Below are positions 14,199-22,270 of a stretch of 32,467 bases of DNA, one piece after another. A program made the position numbers and the translations under genes. Within the stretch, counting starts at the first letter, position 1; each line of letters begins with the position of its first letter. Source of the DNA: Candidatus Omnitrophota bacterium (GTDB taxonomy: Bacteria > Omnitrophota > Gorgyraeia > Gygaellales > Profunditerraquicolaceae); contig JAGOOP010000016.1 in the NCBI GenBank assembly GCA_017992455.1, positions 1-32,467 on the forward strand. Reading direction: 5' to 3'. Below the pieces are notes generated by a model. It saw only the letters and a list, made by a program, of their open reading frames with translations, made no database searches and had not been told where the DNA came from.

Positions 14199-16226
14199 AT
14201 GCCCAAAAACAAGGTCATAGTAACATTCATCGTTTCGTTTTTTGCCTGCCTCAGTCCCTTTGCCGAATGTTGCGCGCAAAGCGCGCCTGTCCTGTATAAC
14301 CGATCCGAGTTCAACAAGTCTATCAAATATTACCGCACCCGCGCCGATTCGGGCGATCTCGACGGGTATCTTAACCTTGCAGTCATCCTCAAGGACCTCG
14401 GCCATTACCGGCAGGGAATCCGCGTGCTGAAAAACGCCGCGGTCCGGTTCCCGAAGGAGGCCCGCATCCTCAAATTGCTTGCCCGGTTCTATTTCCTGAA
14501 CGGCGAGCCGCACAAAGCCGTGGATGTGCTGCAGGGGTTTGTCCGGGGCGGCGGTCAGGATGGTGACGCGCTGCTTTTGCTCGGCTTGTGCTTTGAGAGC
14601 ATAGGGCGCGATACCGATGCCGACGGGTATCTGCACCGGGCGCTTGAGCGCGACCCGGATAACGTGATCGCGCATCTGACCCTTGCGGATATTTATTACC
14701 GCAGCGGCCGGCTTAAGGAATCCGACGCGCAGTATAAGGCGGTCAATCTGCTTGATGCCAGCATCCAGCATATCTATGCGTATTGGGGCGCGGCGCTGGT
14801 GAAGCTCGGGAATTATCGCGAAGCGTACAAGATATATGAAAAGATGCGCGGCCGCGACCCTTCGGATCCGATCGTCCGTGCGCAGCTTGAGATGATCCGC
14901 GCAAAGCTCGGGGAATCGTTTTTTGCGCAGGAAAAAGAAAAGCGCCTCGAGCGCAAGCGATTGAAAAAAGTGTTTGTAAAACCGGCTGATATTCCCGCAA
15001 CGGTCCCCCGCGTACGGGTCGGGTTGGTGGATGCTGCTGACGAGGCGGAACTCATGGTGTCTACCGCGTACACGATCAGGTCTAAACAGGGCGGTTTTTT
15101 GATCAGTAAAGGCAGCCCGGGCCAGGTCTGCAGTGTTTCCGCCACCGCCGATAATAAGATCGTCTGTCAGTTCAGCGGCGGGGAGCGGGTGGTCGTCGAC
15201 GAGCCGGTTGTGTTCGAGCCCGATACGGGCAGGGGTACGTGCACGATATTCGGCGTCGTGGTGGGAAAGGACAGTTTCTGGCACCGGAACGATGACCGTT
15301 CGTACCGCGGTATGATCGAGGTCTCGGCGCACGGTTCCACAGTGCGGCTTATCAACGTATTGAGCATGGAAGAGTATCTGTACAGCGTCGTTCCGTCGGA
15401 AATGCCTTCGACGTGGCCGTTCGAGGCCCTGAAATCGCAGGCAGTCGCGGCGCGGTCAGAGGCAATGCATAAGATCGGCAGGCATAAGGCGGACAAATAT
15501 GATTTTTGCAGCGATGTGCATTGCCAGGCGTACTCGGGCGTCGAACGGGAGACTGCGGCGACGAATCTGGCCGTTGACGAAACGCGCGGGATGGTGCTGT
15601 ATGCGGACGGCAGGCCGATCGACGCGGTATATTCGAGCTGCTGCGGGGGGCATACGCAGGATAATATATTCGGCCGGGAGCCGAAAACGATCCCCTATTT
15701 TAAAGGCACGCCTGATATGTTGCCCCCTGAGGAAACGTTTCCTTTGAGCCCCGGTGGCCTTGAGAGCTGGATTAAAGACCCTCCGGAAGGTATCCTCTGC
15801 AATATACCCGAATTTGCCCGTGCGAGTAATTTCAGGTGGGTGCGTATATATACCGCAGCGGAAATGGATGCGTTCGCTGCCAGGCTGGGGGATGTGGGCA
15901 GGGTGTCTAAGATCGTGATCATCAAACGCAATCCGTCAGGCCATATCGCCGCGTTGAAACTGATCGGAAGCAGGTCCTCGTATCTTATAGAAAAAGAATT
16001 GAATATCCGCAAATCGTTCGGAGACCTTCGAAGCAGTATGTTCAAAGTCGAGGCCCGGTACGACCGCGATCAGAATCCATTGCAATTCGTTTTTTACGGC
16101 GGAGGATGGGGGCATGGCGTGGGCATGTGCCAGGCCGGCGCGTGCGGCCTCGCGAATAGAGGCAAAACGTATAAGGATATTCTTGAGCATTATTTCAAGT
16201 CCGCTGAAATTAAAAAAATGTATTAG
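14199..16226 (+). CDS. Exported TPR plus SpoIID/LytB-domain protein
   Basis: A 675-residue protein. Residues 1-28 are a signal peptide (MPKNKVIVTFIVSFF, cleavage near AQS). Residues about 50-225 hold tandem TPR-like helical repeats (LNLAVILKDLGHYRQGIRVL; AHLTLADIYYRSGRLKES). After a charged linker, residues about 270-675 form a SpoIID domain: SMEEYLYSVVPSEMPSTWP (389-407), LKSQAVAARSEA (411-422), CQAYSGVERET (442-452), VYSSCCGGHT (477-486) and the closing GWGHGVGMCQAGA. SpoIID proteins of sporulating bacteria cleave glycan strands of denuded peptidoglycan; in this non-sporulating context a septal or envelope peptidoglycan role is likely (inference). GGAG at 14191-14194 precedes ATG 14199. Confidence 0.88.
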   Translation: MPKNKVIVTFIVSFFACLSPFAECCAQSAPVLYNRSEFNKSIKYYRTRADSGDLDGYLNLAVILKDLGHYRQGIRVLKNAAVRFPKEARILKLLARFYFLNGEPHKAVDVLQGFVRGGGQDGDALLLLGLCFESIGRDTDADGYLHRALERDPDNVIAHLTLADIYYRSGRLKESDAQYKAVNLLDASIQHIYAYWGAALVKLGNYREAYKIYEKMRGRDPSDPIVRAQLEMIRAKLGESFFAQEKEKRLERKRLKKVFVKPADIPATVPRVRVGLVDAADEAELMVSTAYTIRSKQGGFLISKGSPGQVCSVSATADNKIVCQFSGGERVVVDEPVVFEPDTGRGTCTIFGVVVGKDSFWHRNDDRSYRGMIEVSAHGSTVRLINVLSMEEYLYSVVPSEMPSTWPFEALKSQAVAARSEAMHKIGRHKADKYDFCSDVHCQAYSGVERETAATNLAVDETRGMVLYADGRPIDAVYSSCCGGHTQDNIFGREPKTIPYFKGTPDMLPPEETFPLSPGGLESWIKDPPEGILCNIPEFARASNFRWVRIYTAAEMDAFAARLGDVGRVSKIVIIKRNPSGHIAALKLIGSRSSYLIEKELNIRKSFGDLRSSMFKVEARYDRDQNPLQFVFYGGGWGHGVGMCQAGACGLANRGKTYKDILEHYFKSAEIKKMY

Positions 16227-16234
16227 GTTTTTTG

Positions 16235-16263
16235 TTGATAAAAGGGCTAAAGCAGTATACAAT
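16235..16263 (+). promoter_or_regulatory. Sigma70-type promoter for the CsgG-like gene
   Basis: TTGATA (16235-16240) and TACAAT (16258-16263) are separated by exactly 17 bases. The predicted start near 16270 gives a leader of about 19 bases that carries AAGGAG (16278-16283) five bases before the ATG at 16289. This is a conventional leadered promoter in the same window as the leaderless ones. Confidence 0.65.
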
Positions 16264-16288
16264 ATTGAAATATATGAAAGGAGTTGCC

Positions 16289-17035
16289 ATGAAAAGATTT
16301 CCATTCGTCCTTAAAACGGGTTTTATATGCATTGCGGCTCTTGCAATGGCATCCGGTTCATTCGCCCAACCCCAGCCGACAGCGCAGGTGGATAACAATG
16401 CCGGCACTGCGGCAATGCCTCCGTACAGCGGCCCCAAGGCCCGCATCGCGGTCGCTGAATTCGATGTGAAGGCAGCCAGGGCTGACGGAGAGATCGGAAC
16501 GGGGCTGCGCGAGATGCTCGTGACCGCACTCATGAATTCCAACCGGTTCCGCGTTGTCGAACGGCAGGTGCTCAACGCCCTGATGCAGGAACAGGAACTC
16601 GCTTCATCGGGCGCTGCCCAGGCCGGAGGAGTTCAGCGGGGCCAGATCAAAACCGCCGACATCATGATAACCGCTGCGGTAACCGAGTTCGAGCCTGCGG
16701 CATCCGGCGGCGCCGTCGGGCTTGGCGGCGGCGGAAATATCGGCCGCGGCGTTCTCGGAGCAGTGCTGGGCGGTTCCAAGAACAAGGCGCACATGGCGCT
16801 GGATATACGGATCCTCGATACCTCGACCTCGGAGATACTCGCCGCAACGCGGGTGCAGGGCCAGGCGACCGACATGCAGGGCGGGATACTGGCGGGATTT
16901 CTGGGCAGCTGGGGGCTCGGGGCGGGATTATCGGGGTATGCCAATACTCCCATGGAAAAAGCCATACGCGTCTGCATTATCGAGGCGGTCAAATATATAT
17001 CGCAGCAGGTGCCGGCGAATTACTATAAATATTGA
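16289..17035 (+). CDS. CsgG-family exported protein
   Basis: A 248-residue protein with a signal peptide (MKRFPFVLKTGFICIAALAM, cleavage near SFA, residue 26; no lipobox Cys). The mature part matches the CsgG superfamily: RIAVAEFDVKAARADGEIG, TGLREMLVTALMNSNRFRVVER (helix plus ERxxL), ADIMITAAVTEFEP, and ALDIRILDTSTSEILAATRV. CsgG forms the curli secretion pore, but many family members are periplasmic or outer-membrane proteins of unknown role; no curli genes are nearby and the protein is not a typical lipoprotein. The middle is Gly-rich (about residues 143-170). ATG 16289 is chosen for its strong Shine-Dalgarno and signal peptide. It overlaps the Nudix gene by TGATG. Confidence 0.85.
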   Translation: MKRFPFVLKTGFICIAALAMASGSFAQPQPTAQVDNNAGTAAMPPYSGPKARIAVAEFDVKAARADGEIGTGLREMLVTALMNSNRFRVVERQVLNALMQEQELASSGAAQAGGVQRGQIKTADIMITAAVTEFEPAASGGAVGLGGGGNIGRGVLGAVLGGSKNKAHMALDIRILDTSTSEILAATRVQGQATDMQGGILAGFLGSWGLGAGLSGYANTPMEKAIRVCIIEAVKYISQQVPANYYKY

Positions 17036-17544
17036 TGGCCGCGGAGAAAAAGATATTCCACGGAAAGCTCCTGCGGTTGTACGCGCGTTCGGTCAGGCTG
17101 CCCAACGGGTATGTCGCCGCACTGGAGGTCATCAAACATCCCGGCGCGGCGCTTGTCATACCGTTTATCAACCGCGATACCGTGATCATGCTGCGCCAGC
17201 TGAGGCCGGTGATCGGCGCTTATTTATATGAACTTCCAGCCGGAACGCGCGGACGCGCAGAATCGGCTGCCGCCTGCGCCCGGCGCGAAGTGATAGAAGA
17301 GACCGGCTATGCCGCAGGGTCGCTGAAGCGGCTGGGAATGATCTATCCGGTGCCCGGATATTCGACCGAGAAGATCGATATATTCGTTGCCCGGAACCTG
17401 CGCAAGGCAGCGGTCAGGCCTGAGCAGGATGAGGTCCTGGAATGTATTCCGATGAGCCGCGCCGCGGTCCGTCGGATGTTCAAGAACCGCAGGATCGTCG
17501 ACGCGAAGACGATCTGCGCGCTTTCTTTTATCGGCTGGCTGTAA
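17035..17544 (+). CDS. Nudix hydrolase, ADP-ribose pyrophosphatase type
   Basis: A 169-residue cytoplasmic Nudix hydrolase with a complete Nudix box (GX5EX7REUXEEXGU) beginning at GTRGRAES and ending REVIEETGY. Upstream residues VIKHPGAALVIPF and MLRQLRP, with YLYELPAGT before the box and the PVPGYSTEKIDIFVA stretch after it, are those of the ADP-ribose/sugar-nucleotide pyrophosphatase group (NudF-like), so ADP-ribose is the likely substrate (inference). The start overlaps the csgG-like stop by one base (TGATG at 17033-17037) with no clear Shine-Dalgarno, so translation probably depends on coupling. Confidence 0.87.
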   Translation: MAAEKKIFHGKLLRLYARSVRLPNGYVAALEVIKHPGAALVIPFINRDTVIMLRQLRPVIGAYLYELPAGTRGRAESAAACARREVIEETGYAAGSLKRLGMIYPVPGYSTEKIDIFVARNLRKAAVRPEQDEVLECIPMSRAAVRRMFKNRRIVDAKTICALSFIGWL

Positions 17545-17562
17545 TAAAAAAGCGTCAACGCA

Positions 17563-18339
17563 ATGCGCCTTGTTCGATGCAAATATAATTCGGAATACCG
17601 CTGGGGCATCCTCAAAGATGCCGACGTCGTGCTCCTGAAAGAGCCTCCTTTTCGCGCGATCGTCCCCTCCAAGACAACCATTCCTCTATCGAAACTCAAA
17701 TTCGCAGTGCCTGCAGAGCCGACCAAGATCGTCCTTGTAGGATTGAATTACCGCGACCACGCGGTTGAATTGAACATGCCGCTTCCCATAGACCCGGTCA
17801 TATTTCTGAAGCCTCCGACCGCGCTTCTGGCGCACAAGCAGAAGATCGTCCTTCCCAAAGGAGTTGACCGCCTCGATTATGAAGCGGAAATGGCACTGGT
17901 CATACGCAAAGAGGCGAAGAATATCCCTGTCGAGGACGCGGCCGGGCATATTCTCGGGTACACCTGCCTGAACGACGTGACCGCGCGCGATGTGCAGAAA
18001 AAAGACGGCCAGTGGACCAGGGCGAAATCGTTCGACACGTTCTGCCCGGTCGGCCCCTGGGTCGAGACCTCGTTCGATCCGTCCGCGACCACCGTGCTGT
18101 GCCGCCTGAACGGCTCAGTGAGGCAGCGGTCGCAGACAGCCAATCTTATATTTTCCGTTCCGTACCTGGTATCGTTCGTGTCGCGTGTCATGCGGCTTTT
18201 TCCCGGGGACATCATTTCGACCGGTACACCGCCCGGCGTCGGCGCGATGAAGCCGGGCGACCGGGTCGAGGTCGAGGTCTGCGGTATCGGCACCCTGGAA
18301 AATCGGGTTGTTGAGGAACACAGGGGGGCCAGATCGTGA
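17563..18339 (+). CDS. Fumarylacetoacetate hydrolase family protein
   Basis: A 258-residue FAH-fold enzyme. Conserved elements are VGLNYRDHAVEL (59-70), the metal ligands Glu107 and Glu109 in DYEAEMALVI and Asp138 in NDVTARD, KSFDTFCPVGPW (155-166), and GDIISTGTPPGVGAMKPGD near the C-terminus. Such enzymes are Mg-dependent hydrolases, decarboxylases or oxaloacetate tautomerases/acylpyruvases acting on 2-oxoacid-type substrates; the actual reaction cannot be told from sequence. The start is 18 bases after the Nudix stop, and its end overlaps the next gene as GTGA. Confidence 0.88.
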   Translation: MRLVRCKYNSEYRWGILKDADVVLLKEPPFRAIVPSKTTIPLSKLKFAVPAEPTKIVLVGLNYRDHAVELNMPLPIDPVIFLKPPTALLAHKQKIVLPKGVDRLDYEAEMALVIRKEAKNIPVEDAAGHILGYTCLNDVTARDVQKKDGQWTRAKSFDTFCPVGPWVETSFDPSATTVLCRLNGSVRQRSQTANLIFSVPYLVSFVSRVMRLFPGDIISTGTPPGVGAMKPGDRVEVEVCGIGTLENRVVEEHRGARS

Positions 18340-18881
18340 GGACCGTCTGCATTGTCGTTATGGCGGTTATGATGTGGAGCGCAGCCGCACGGCTCCTGTT
18401 CGCTCAGGAATTCAGTGCGGCGACGCGGAATGTTTATCAGGATAGGGTCCAGGAAGGAAAGGTTTACATATCCGAAAACAAGATCCGGTTTGAAACAGCC
18501 GGTGTGATAAACATTATTCGGCTCGATAAGAAAATATTGTTGTCGCTTGATCCCGGCAGGAAATCGTATGTCGAAACCATCCTGCCTCCTGATCATATCC
18601 CTTCTTTTCGCGGCGAGCTTCCGGGTGAGATCCATCGCACGTTCATCTGCTCGGAGACATTGGACGGCAGGGATGTGGACAAATATATCGTGATCACAAA
18701 AGGATTCGAAGGTAATAAGAATATTCATATATGGGTGGCAAAAGATATTTCGTGGCCCATAAAGCGCAAGTCGACCGACGGCAGTTGGGAAAGCACGTTG
18801 TCCGACATCGCCATAGGCCCGCTGCCGCCTGAATTATTCGAAGTGCCCGAAGGATATCAGAAGGAAGCTCCGCAGGAATAA
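18336..18881 (+). CDS. Exported LolA/DUF4412-like protein of unknown function
   Basis: A 181-residue protein with an N-terminal signal peptide (residues 1-23, ending RLLFAQ). The mature domain reads as a curved beta-sheet of the LolA-like or DUF4412 type: VYISENKIRFETA, INIIRLDKKILLSLDPGRKSYVE, then DKYIVITKGFEGNKNIHIWVAKDISWPIKRKS. Such domains sit in the periplasm and often bind lipid-like ligands. Start is GTG 18336, overlapping the FAH stop; ATG 18360 is possible but would cut the signal peptide. The role is unknown. Confidence 0.65.
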   Translation: MRTVCIVVMAVMMWSAAARLLFAQEFSAATRNVYQDRVQEGKVYISENKIRFETAGVINIIRLDKKILLSLDPGRKSYVETILPPDHIPSFRGELPGEIHRTFICSETLDGRDVDKYIVITKGFEGNKNIHIWVAKDISWPIKRKSTDGSWESTLSDIAIGPLPPELFEVPEGYQKEAPQE

Positions 18882-18967
18882 AGGCCGCATGCAGCGGGAA
18901 ACCGATGATCCGCGCAGGGCGCGATATACTGCGGCAGTAAAGAAGGTCAACAGAACAGGAGGGTGGG

Positions 18968-19138
18968 ATGCTTGGAATACCGGATCCCGGAGTGTGGAGC
19001 GCGTATCTGTTGTGCATCGTCAGCGTCATCATCAGCATCGTGTACGGCGCGGCGAACTGGAACAAAGGGGATGAGCCCGTATATCCTGAAGATGTCAAAT
19101 GGGTAAAGGATGAAAAAGAAGCGAAAGAGGAACTTTAA
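18968..19138 (+). CDS. Symporter small accessory protein (56 residues)
   Basis: This short gene is easily missed. It encodes MLGIPDPGVWSAYLLCIVSV, one transmembrane helix (residues about 10-28), then VYGAANWNKGDEP and a charged tail ending in KEEL. It matches my recollection of the small single-helix proteins encoded directly upstream of many sodium:solute symporters, with the typical MLGI-DP start and the YGxxNWNK motif. AGGAGG (18957-18962) lies 5 bases before the ATG, and the symporter ATG follows 19 bases after the stop. It is presumably a subunit or stabiliser of the symporter in the inner membrane. Confidence 0.85.
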   Translation: MLGIPDPGVWSAYLLCIVSVIISIVYGAANWNKGDEPVYPEDVKWVKDEKEAKEEL

Positions 19139-19156
19139 CCTTTGAGCGGAGGATAT

Positions 19157-20758
19157 ATGGAGAACATCACTCTTTTAACGCTTATCGTAGTGGCGTATTT
19201 GTTCATGATCGGGTATCTGGGGTATTACGGATACCGCAGGACCAAGAATGCGCTTGATTATCTGGTTGCCGGCCGCAGCGCGCATCCGGTGGTCATGGCC
19301 CTGTCCTACGGCGCGACGTTCATCTCAACGTCCGCCATCGTCGGTTTCGGCGGAGCGGCGGGGCTGTTCGGCATGGGGCTGTTGTGGCTGACGTTCCTCA
19401 ATATTTTCGTCGGCATCGTGATCGCGTTCATCGTGTTCGGAAAGCGCACGCGCAAGATGGGCCATAATCTCGATGTGCATACGTTTCCCGAACTGCTCGG
19501 CAGGCGCTTTAAATCGACGTTCATCCAGGGGTTCAGTGGCATGGTTATTTTCCTTTTCATGCCCATATACGCCGCGGCGGTCCTGATAGGCGCGGCGCGG
19601 TTCCTTGAAGCGACGTTCCCCAGCTATATCAATTATAACGTGGCGGTACTCATCTATACGCTGATCATCTGCGCGTACGTGCTGGCAGGCGGTTTAAAGG
19701 GCGTCATGTACACCGACGCGCTGCAGGGCAGCATCATGTTCGTCGGCATGGCGATATTGCTTGTTTTTACGTATGTTAAATTGGGCGGCGTGATCGTCGC
19801 GCACCAGGCATTGACCGCGATCGCGGATAAAGTCCCGCAGGCTTTGGTCGCGCAGGGCCATCGAGGATGGACACACATGCCTGCTTTGGGTTCGAGCCTC
19901 TGGTGGAATCTGGTTTCCACGATCGTCATGGGAGTCGGCATCGGGGTCCTCGCGCAGCCGCAGCTCGCGGTCAGGTTCATGACCGTGAAAAGCAACAAGG
20001 AGCTTAATCGCGCGGTCATGATCGGAGGGATCTTCATCCTCATGATGACGGGCGTGGCGTTCGTGGTCGGGGCGCTCACCAACGTGTATTTTCTTGAGCA
20101 TCCCGGGTTCGGAAAGATCGCCGTCGCAGCAGCGGGCGGCAACATCGACAAGATCATCCCCACCTATATCAACGCGGCTTTGCCCACGTGGTTCGTATAT
20201 GTGTTCATGCTCACGCTTTTGTCCGCGGCGATGTCCACGTCGAGCTCGCAGTTCCATACGCTGGGAAGCGCGTTCGGCAGGGATTTTGTCGAGAAATCGA
20301 TCCTGGCAGGCAGGCAGTTCAAATATACGGTCGGGATCACCCGGATCGGCATCGTACTGGGCGTGCTCGTTACGGTTTTGCTCGGGTTTAAACTGCCGGA
20401 TAACGTCATCGCAGTCGCAACGGCGATCTTTTTCGGCCTGTGCGCGACGACGTTCCTTCCCTCGTATATCGGAGCGCTCTTCTGGAAAGGAATGACCAAG
20501 CGTGGAGTGATCGCCAGCATGATGGTCGGTTTTCTCGGAAGCGCGTTCTGGCTGTTGTTCATCCATCAGAAGGAAGCGGCGGCGCTGGGGCTGTGCAAGT
20601 TCATATTCAACAAGCCCTGTCTTGCGGTCCATCCGTGGAACGTCGTGGACCCGATTGTGGTCGTGCTTCCTTTGTCGCTCATAACGGCGTTCGGGGTGAG
20701 CCTGTTCACCAAAAAACTGTCAAAGGATCATATCGAGGCGTGTTTCAAACATATCTAA
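19157..20758 (+). CDS. Sodium:solute symporter (SSS family)
   Basis: A 533-residue inner-membrane transporter with about 13 hydrophobic helices in the SSS (LeuT-like) pattern: helix 1 LIVVAYLFMIGYLGYYGYRR, then DYLVAGRSAHPVVMALSYGATFISTSAIVGFGG across helix 2, YVLAGGLKGVMYTDALQG, and LSAAMSTSSSQFHTLGSAFGRD near helix 8, with Ser/Thr residues where family members bind sodium. SSS members import organic acids, sugars, amino acids or vitamins; the substrate cannot be assigned. ATG 19157 is preceded by GGAGG (19148-19152). It is cotranscribed with the small accessory protein and with a porin, suggesting uptake across both membranes. Confidence 0.92.
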   Translation: MENITLLTLIVVAYLFMIGYLGYYGYRRTKNALDYLVAGRSAHPVVMALSYGATFISTSAIVGFGGAAGLFGMGLLWLTFLNIFVGIVIAFIVFGKRTRKMGHNLDVHTFPELLGRRFKSTFIQGFSGMVIFLFMPIYAAAVLIGAARFLEATFPSYINYNVAVLIYTLIICAYVLAGGLKGVMYTDALQGSIMFVGMAILLVFTYVKLGGVIVAHQALTAIADKVPQALVAQGHRGWTHMPALGSSLWWNLVSTIVMGVGIGVLAQPQLAVRFMTVKSNKELNRAVMIGGIFILMMTGVAFVVGALTNVYFLEHPGFGKIAVAAAGGNIDKIIPTYINAALPTWFVYVFMLTLLSAAMSTSSSQFHTLGSAFGRDFVEKSILAGRQFKYTVGITRIGIVLGVLVTVLLGFKLPDNVIAVATAIFFGLCATTFLPSYIGALFWKGMTKRGVIASMMVGFLGSAFWLLFIHQKEAAALGLCKFIFNKPCLAVHPWNVVDPIVVVLPLSLITAFGVSLFTKKLSKDHIEACFKHI

Positions 20759-20769
20759 AGGAGGTACGT

Positions 20770-22134
20770 ATGCGGCGATTGTGTGCGGTGATAGTGTTGC
20801 TGGCGGTTATGATATCTGCCGGGATCCCGGCTGCCATGGCGCAGGACGACGCGATCAAGCTCAAGGGCGGATTTTACGAACGGGTGCGCCACGAGTACTG
20901 GAAGAATAACCAGGACATGGAGGATACGTATTACGGCGGAGGAGACCGCAATTATTTCAGGTTCAAGACGAGCGTTTGGGGCCAGGCCGATTATGAACAG
21001 ACCCTGTCGCTATACGGAAAGCTGACCAACGAGATCAAGAGCTATAATCTCCTGGGATCGGGAGGCAGCAAGAAATATTACAGCAGCCACCGCCACTGGG
21101 ACCCGGATGAGATCATATTCGATAACCTGTATCTTGACGTGAAACGGCCCGGGGACATCCCGTTGAGCTTCAGGATCGGGCGCCAGGATTTTGTGGGCCA
21201 GTATGGTGAGAACTTCCTGATCTGCGATGGCACTCCCGGCGACGGCTCGCGCACGTTCTATTTCAACGCGTTGAAGGCGAGCTGGGATTTCGACAGCGAG
21301 AACACGGTCGATTTCATATATCTGAACAATCCGCGCGATGATATCTGGCTGCCGGTTTTCAACGAGGACAAAAACCCTGTTGTTCTGGCGACGACAGCCG
21401 AAGAGGGGTATGCCTTTTATTGGAAGAATCGGTCGATCAAGGATCTGGCGGTCGAGCCGTACTTCATGTATAAATGGGAGGACGACGATTACGGCAGCGG
21501 CTACCAGGCAAAGAAAAGCAAGGTCCAGACCATCGGTATTTTCAGCAAATACCGGATCGCGCCGTGGACGCTCCATGCGCAGATCGCAGAACAGCTTGGC
21601 AAATACGGCCAGGATGACCGGCAGGCGCAGGGCGGGTATCTGTTTGCGGATTTTGACGTGAACGATTCAGAAATGAAGCCGGTGTTGAGCGCCGGGTACG
21701 TGTATTTGTCCGGGAACAAGCAGGGGACCTTGAAGCATGAAGGATGGAACCCCCTGTGGTGCAGGTTCCCCATGTATTCGGAACTGTATGCGCAGGCGTT
21801 CACGTATGAGTCCGGGAATTCATATTGGACGAACCTGGCGATGTATCGGATCGGGATCTCGCTTGTTCCTGTCAAGAAGGCGAAGTTCAATCTTAATTAC
21901 AGCTTCCTGCGCGCTAATGAGCTCGTTGCCGCGAACGCAACGGGTAATCTGTCCGGCACAGGAAAGAATCGCGGGCAGTTGATCATCGGCAAGCTCGATT
22001 ATATGTTCAACAAGAATGTAACTGCGTATTTACTGGGAGAATATTTTATTCCAAATAAAGGGAGCAAAGGGTTCTACACGAGCGACGCAGATCGGGCGAT
22101 CTTCGTTCGTACCCAGCTTGAACTCAAGTTCTAA
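20770..22134 (+). CDS. Outer-membrane porin, alginate-export-like family
   Basis: A 454-residue exported beta-barrel: signal peptide residues 1-24 (RLCAVIVLLAVMISAGIPAA, cleavage at AMA), then many amphipathic strands (FRFKTSVWGQADYEQTLSLYG, LSFRIGRQDFVGQYGENFLI, LDYMFNKNVTAYLLGEYFIP) and a C-terminal Phe (LELKF). The FRIGRQ motif and size fit the alginate-export-like porin group (AlgE relatives), many of which have nothing to do with alginate. AAAGGAGG precedes the ATG, 11 bases after the symporter stop. It probably lets the symporter substrate through the outer membrane. The frame extends back to 20440 but the signal peptide marks 20770. Confidence 0.82.
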   Translation: MRRLCAVIVLLAVMISAGIPAAMAQDDAIKLKGGFYERVRHEYWKNNQDMEDTYYGGGDRNYFRFKTSVWGQADYEQTLSLYGKLTNEIKSYNLLGSGGSKKYYSSHRHWDPDEIIFDNLYLDVKRPGDIPLSFRIGRQDFVGQYGENFLICDGTPGDGSRTFYFNALKASWDFDSENTVDFIYLNNPRDDIWLPVFNEDKNPVVLATTAEEGYAFYWKNRSIKDLAVEPYFMYKWEDDDYGSGYQAKKSKVQTIGIFSKYRIAPWTLHAQIAEQLGKYGQDDRQAQGGYLFADFDVNDSEMKPVLSAGYVYLSGNKQGTLKHEGWNPLWCRFPMYSELYAQAFTYESGNSYWTNLAMYRIGISLVPVKKAKFNLNYSFLRANELVAANATGNLSGTGKNRGQLIIGKLDYMFNKNVTAYLLGEYFIPNKGSKGFYTSDADRAIFVRTQLELKF

Positions 22135-22140
22135 CAATTG

Positions 22141-22266
22141 AAGACGCTTTAGATAAAATATTTTAACGCAAGGAGTTACAAGATCTTTTGCACCGGTTAA
22201 TCGTGTAGGATAAGTGCAAAAGAAGTTGTAAGTTATTCTCCCGTATGAATTTAGATAAAGCGTCTT
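22141..22266. repeat. 126-bp imperfect palindrome, copy 2 of a two-copy family
   Basis: Outer arms AAGACGCTTTAGATAAA (22141-22157) and its complement at 22250-22266 differ at two central bases. Inner arms TTACAAGATCTTTTGCAC (22176-22193) pair with the region ending TTGTAA near 22231, with few mismatches. Copy 1 (7222-7346) has the same terminal sequence, nearly the same length and TTACAA at the same offset (bases 36-41). The left flank CAATTG also resembles the outer flank of copy 1. It begins 6 bases after the porin stop and ends 4 bases before the first iorA ATG. Confidence 0.75.
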
Positions 22267-22270
22267 GATA

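Noticed and set aside
14127-15332. A 401-codon minus-strand frame opposite the TPR/SpoIID gene
   Set aside because: Antisense to clear TPR repeats, with no signal, motif or ribosome site of its own.
18900-18945. Promoter before the symporter accessory gene (TATACT near 18928)
   Set aside because: No acceptable -35 box lies 16-18 bases upstream.
19694-20632. A 312-codon minus-strand frame opposite the symporter
   Set aside because: Highly charged translation with no helices, as expected for the complement of a membrane protein gene.
20440-20769. N-terminal extension of the porin
   Set aside because: It overlaps the symporter gene, while 20770 has AAAGGAGG and a signal peptide.
22195-22260. 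Promoter for iorA inside the repeat
   Set aside because: TTGTAA at 22226 has no -10 box at an acceptable distance; the candidates (TTTAGA, TAGATA) match poorly.
22141-22266. CRISPR or riboswitch
   Set aside because: There are no spaced direct repeats, and the pairing is one long inverted repeat rather than a known aptamer layout.
22136-22270. Integron attC site
   Set aside because: Length and palindromic shape fit, and TAACAATTG lies at the left edge, but no matching GTTRRRY core exists at the right end, and neither copy flanks cassette-like genes or an integrase.
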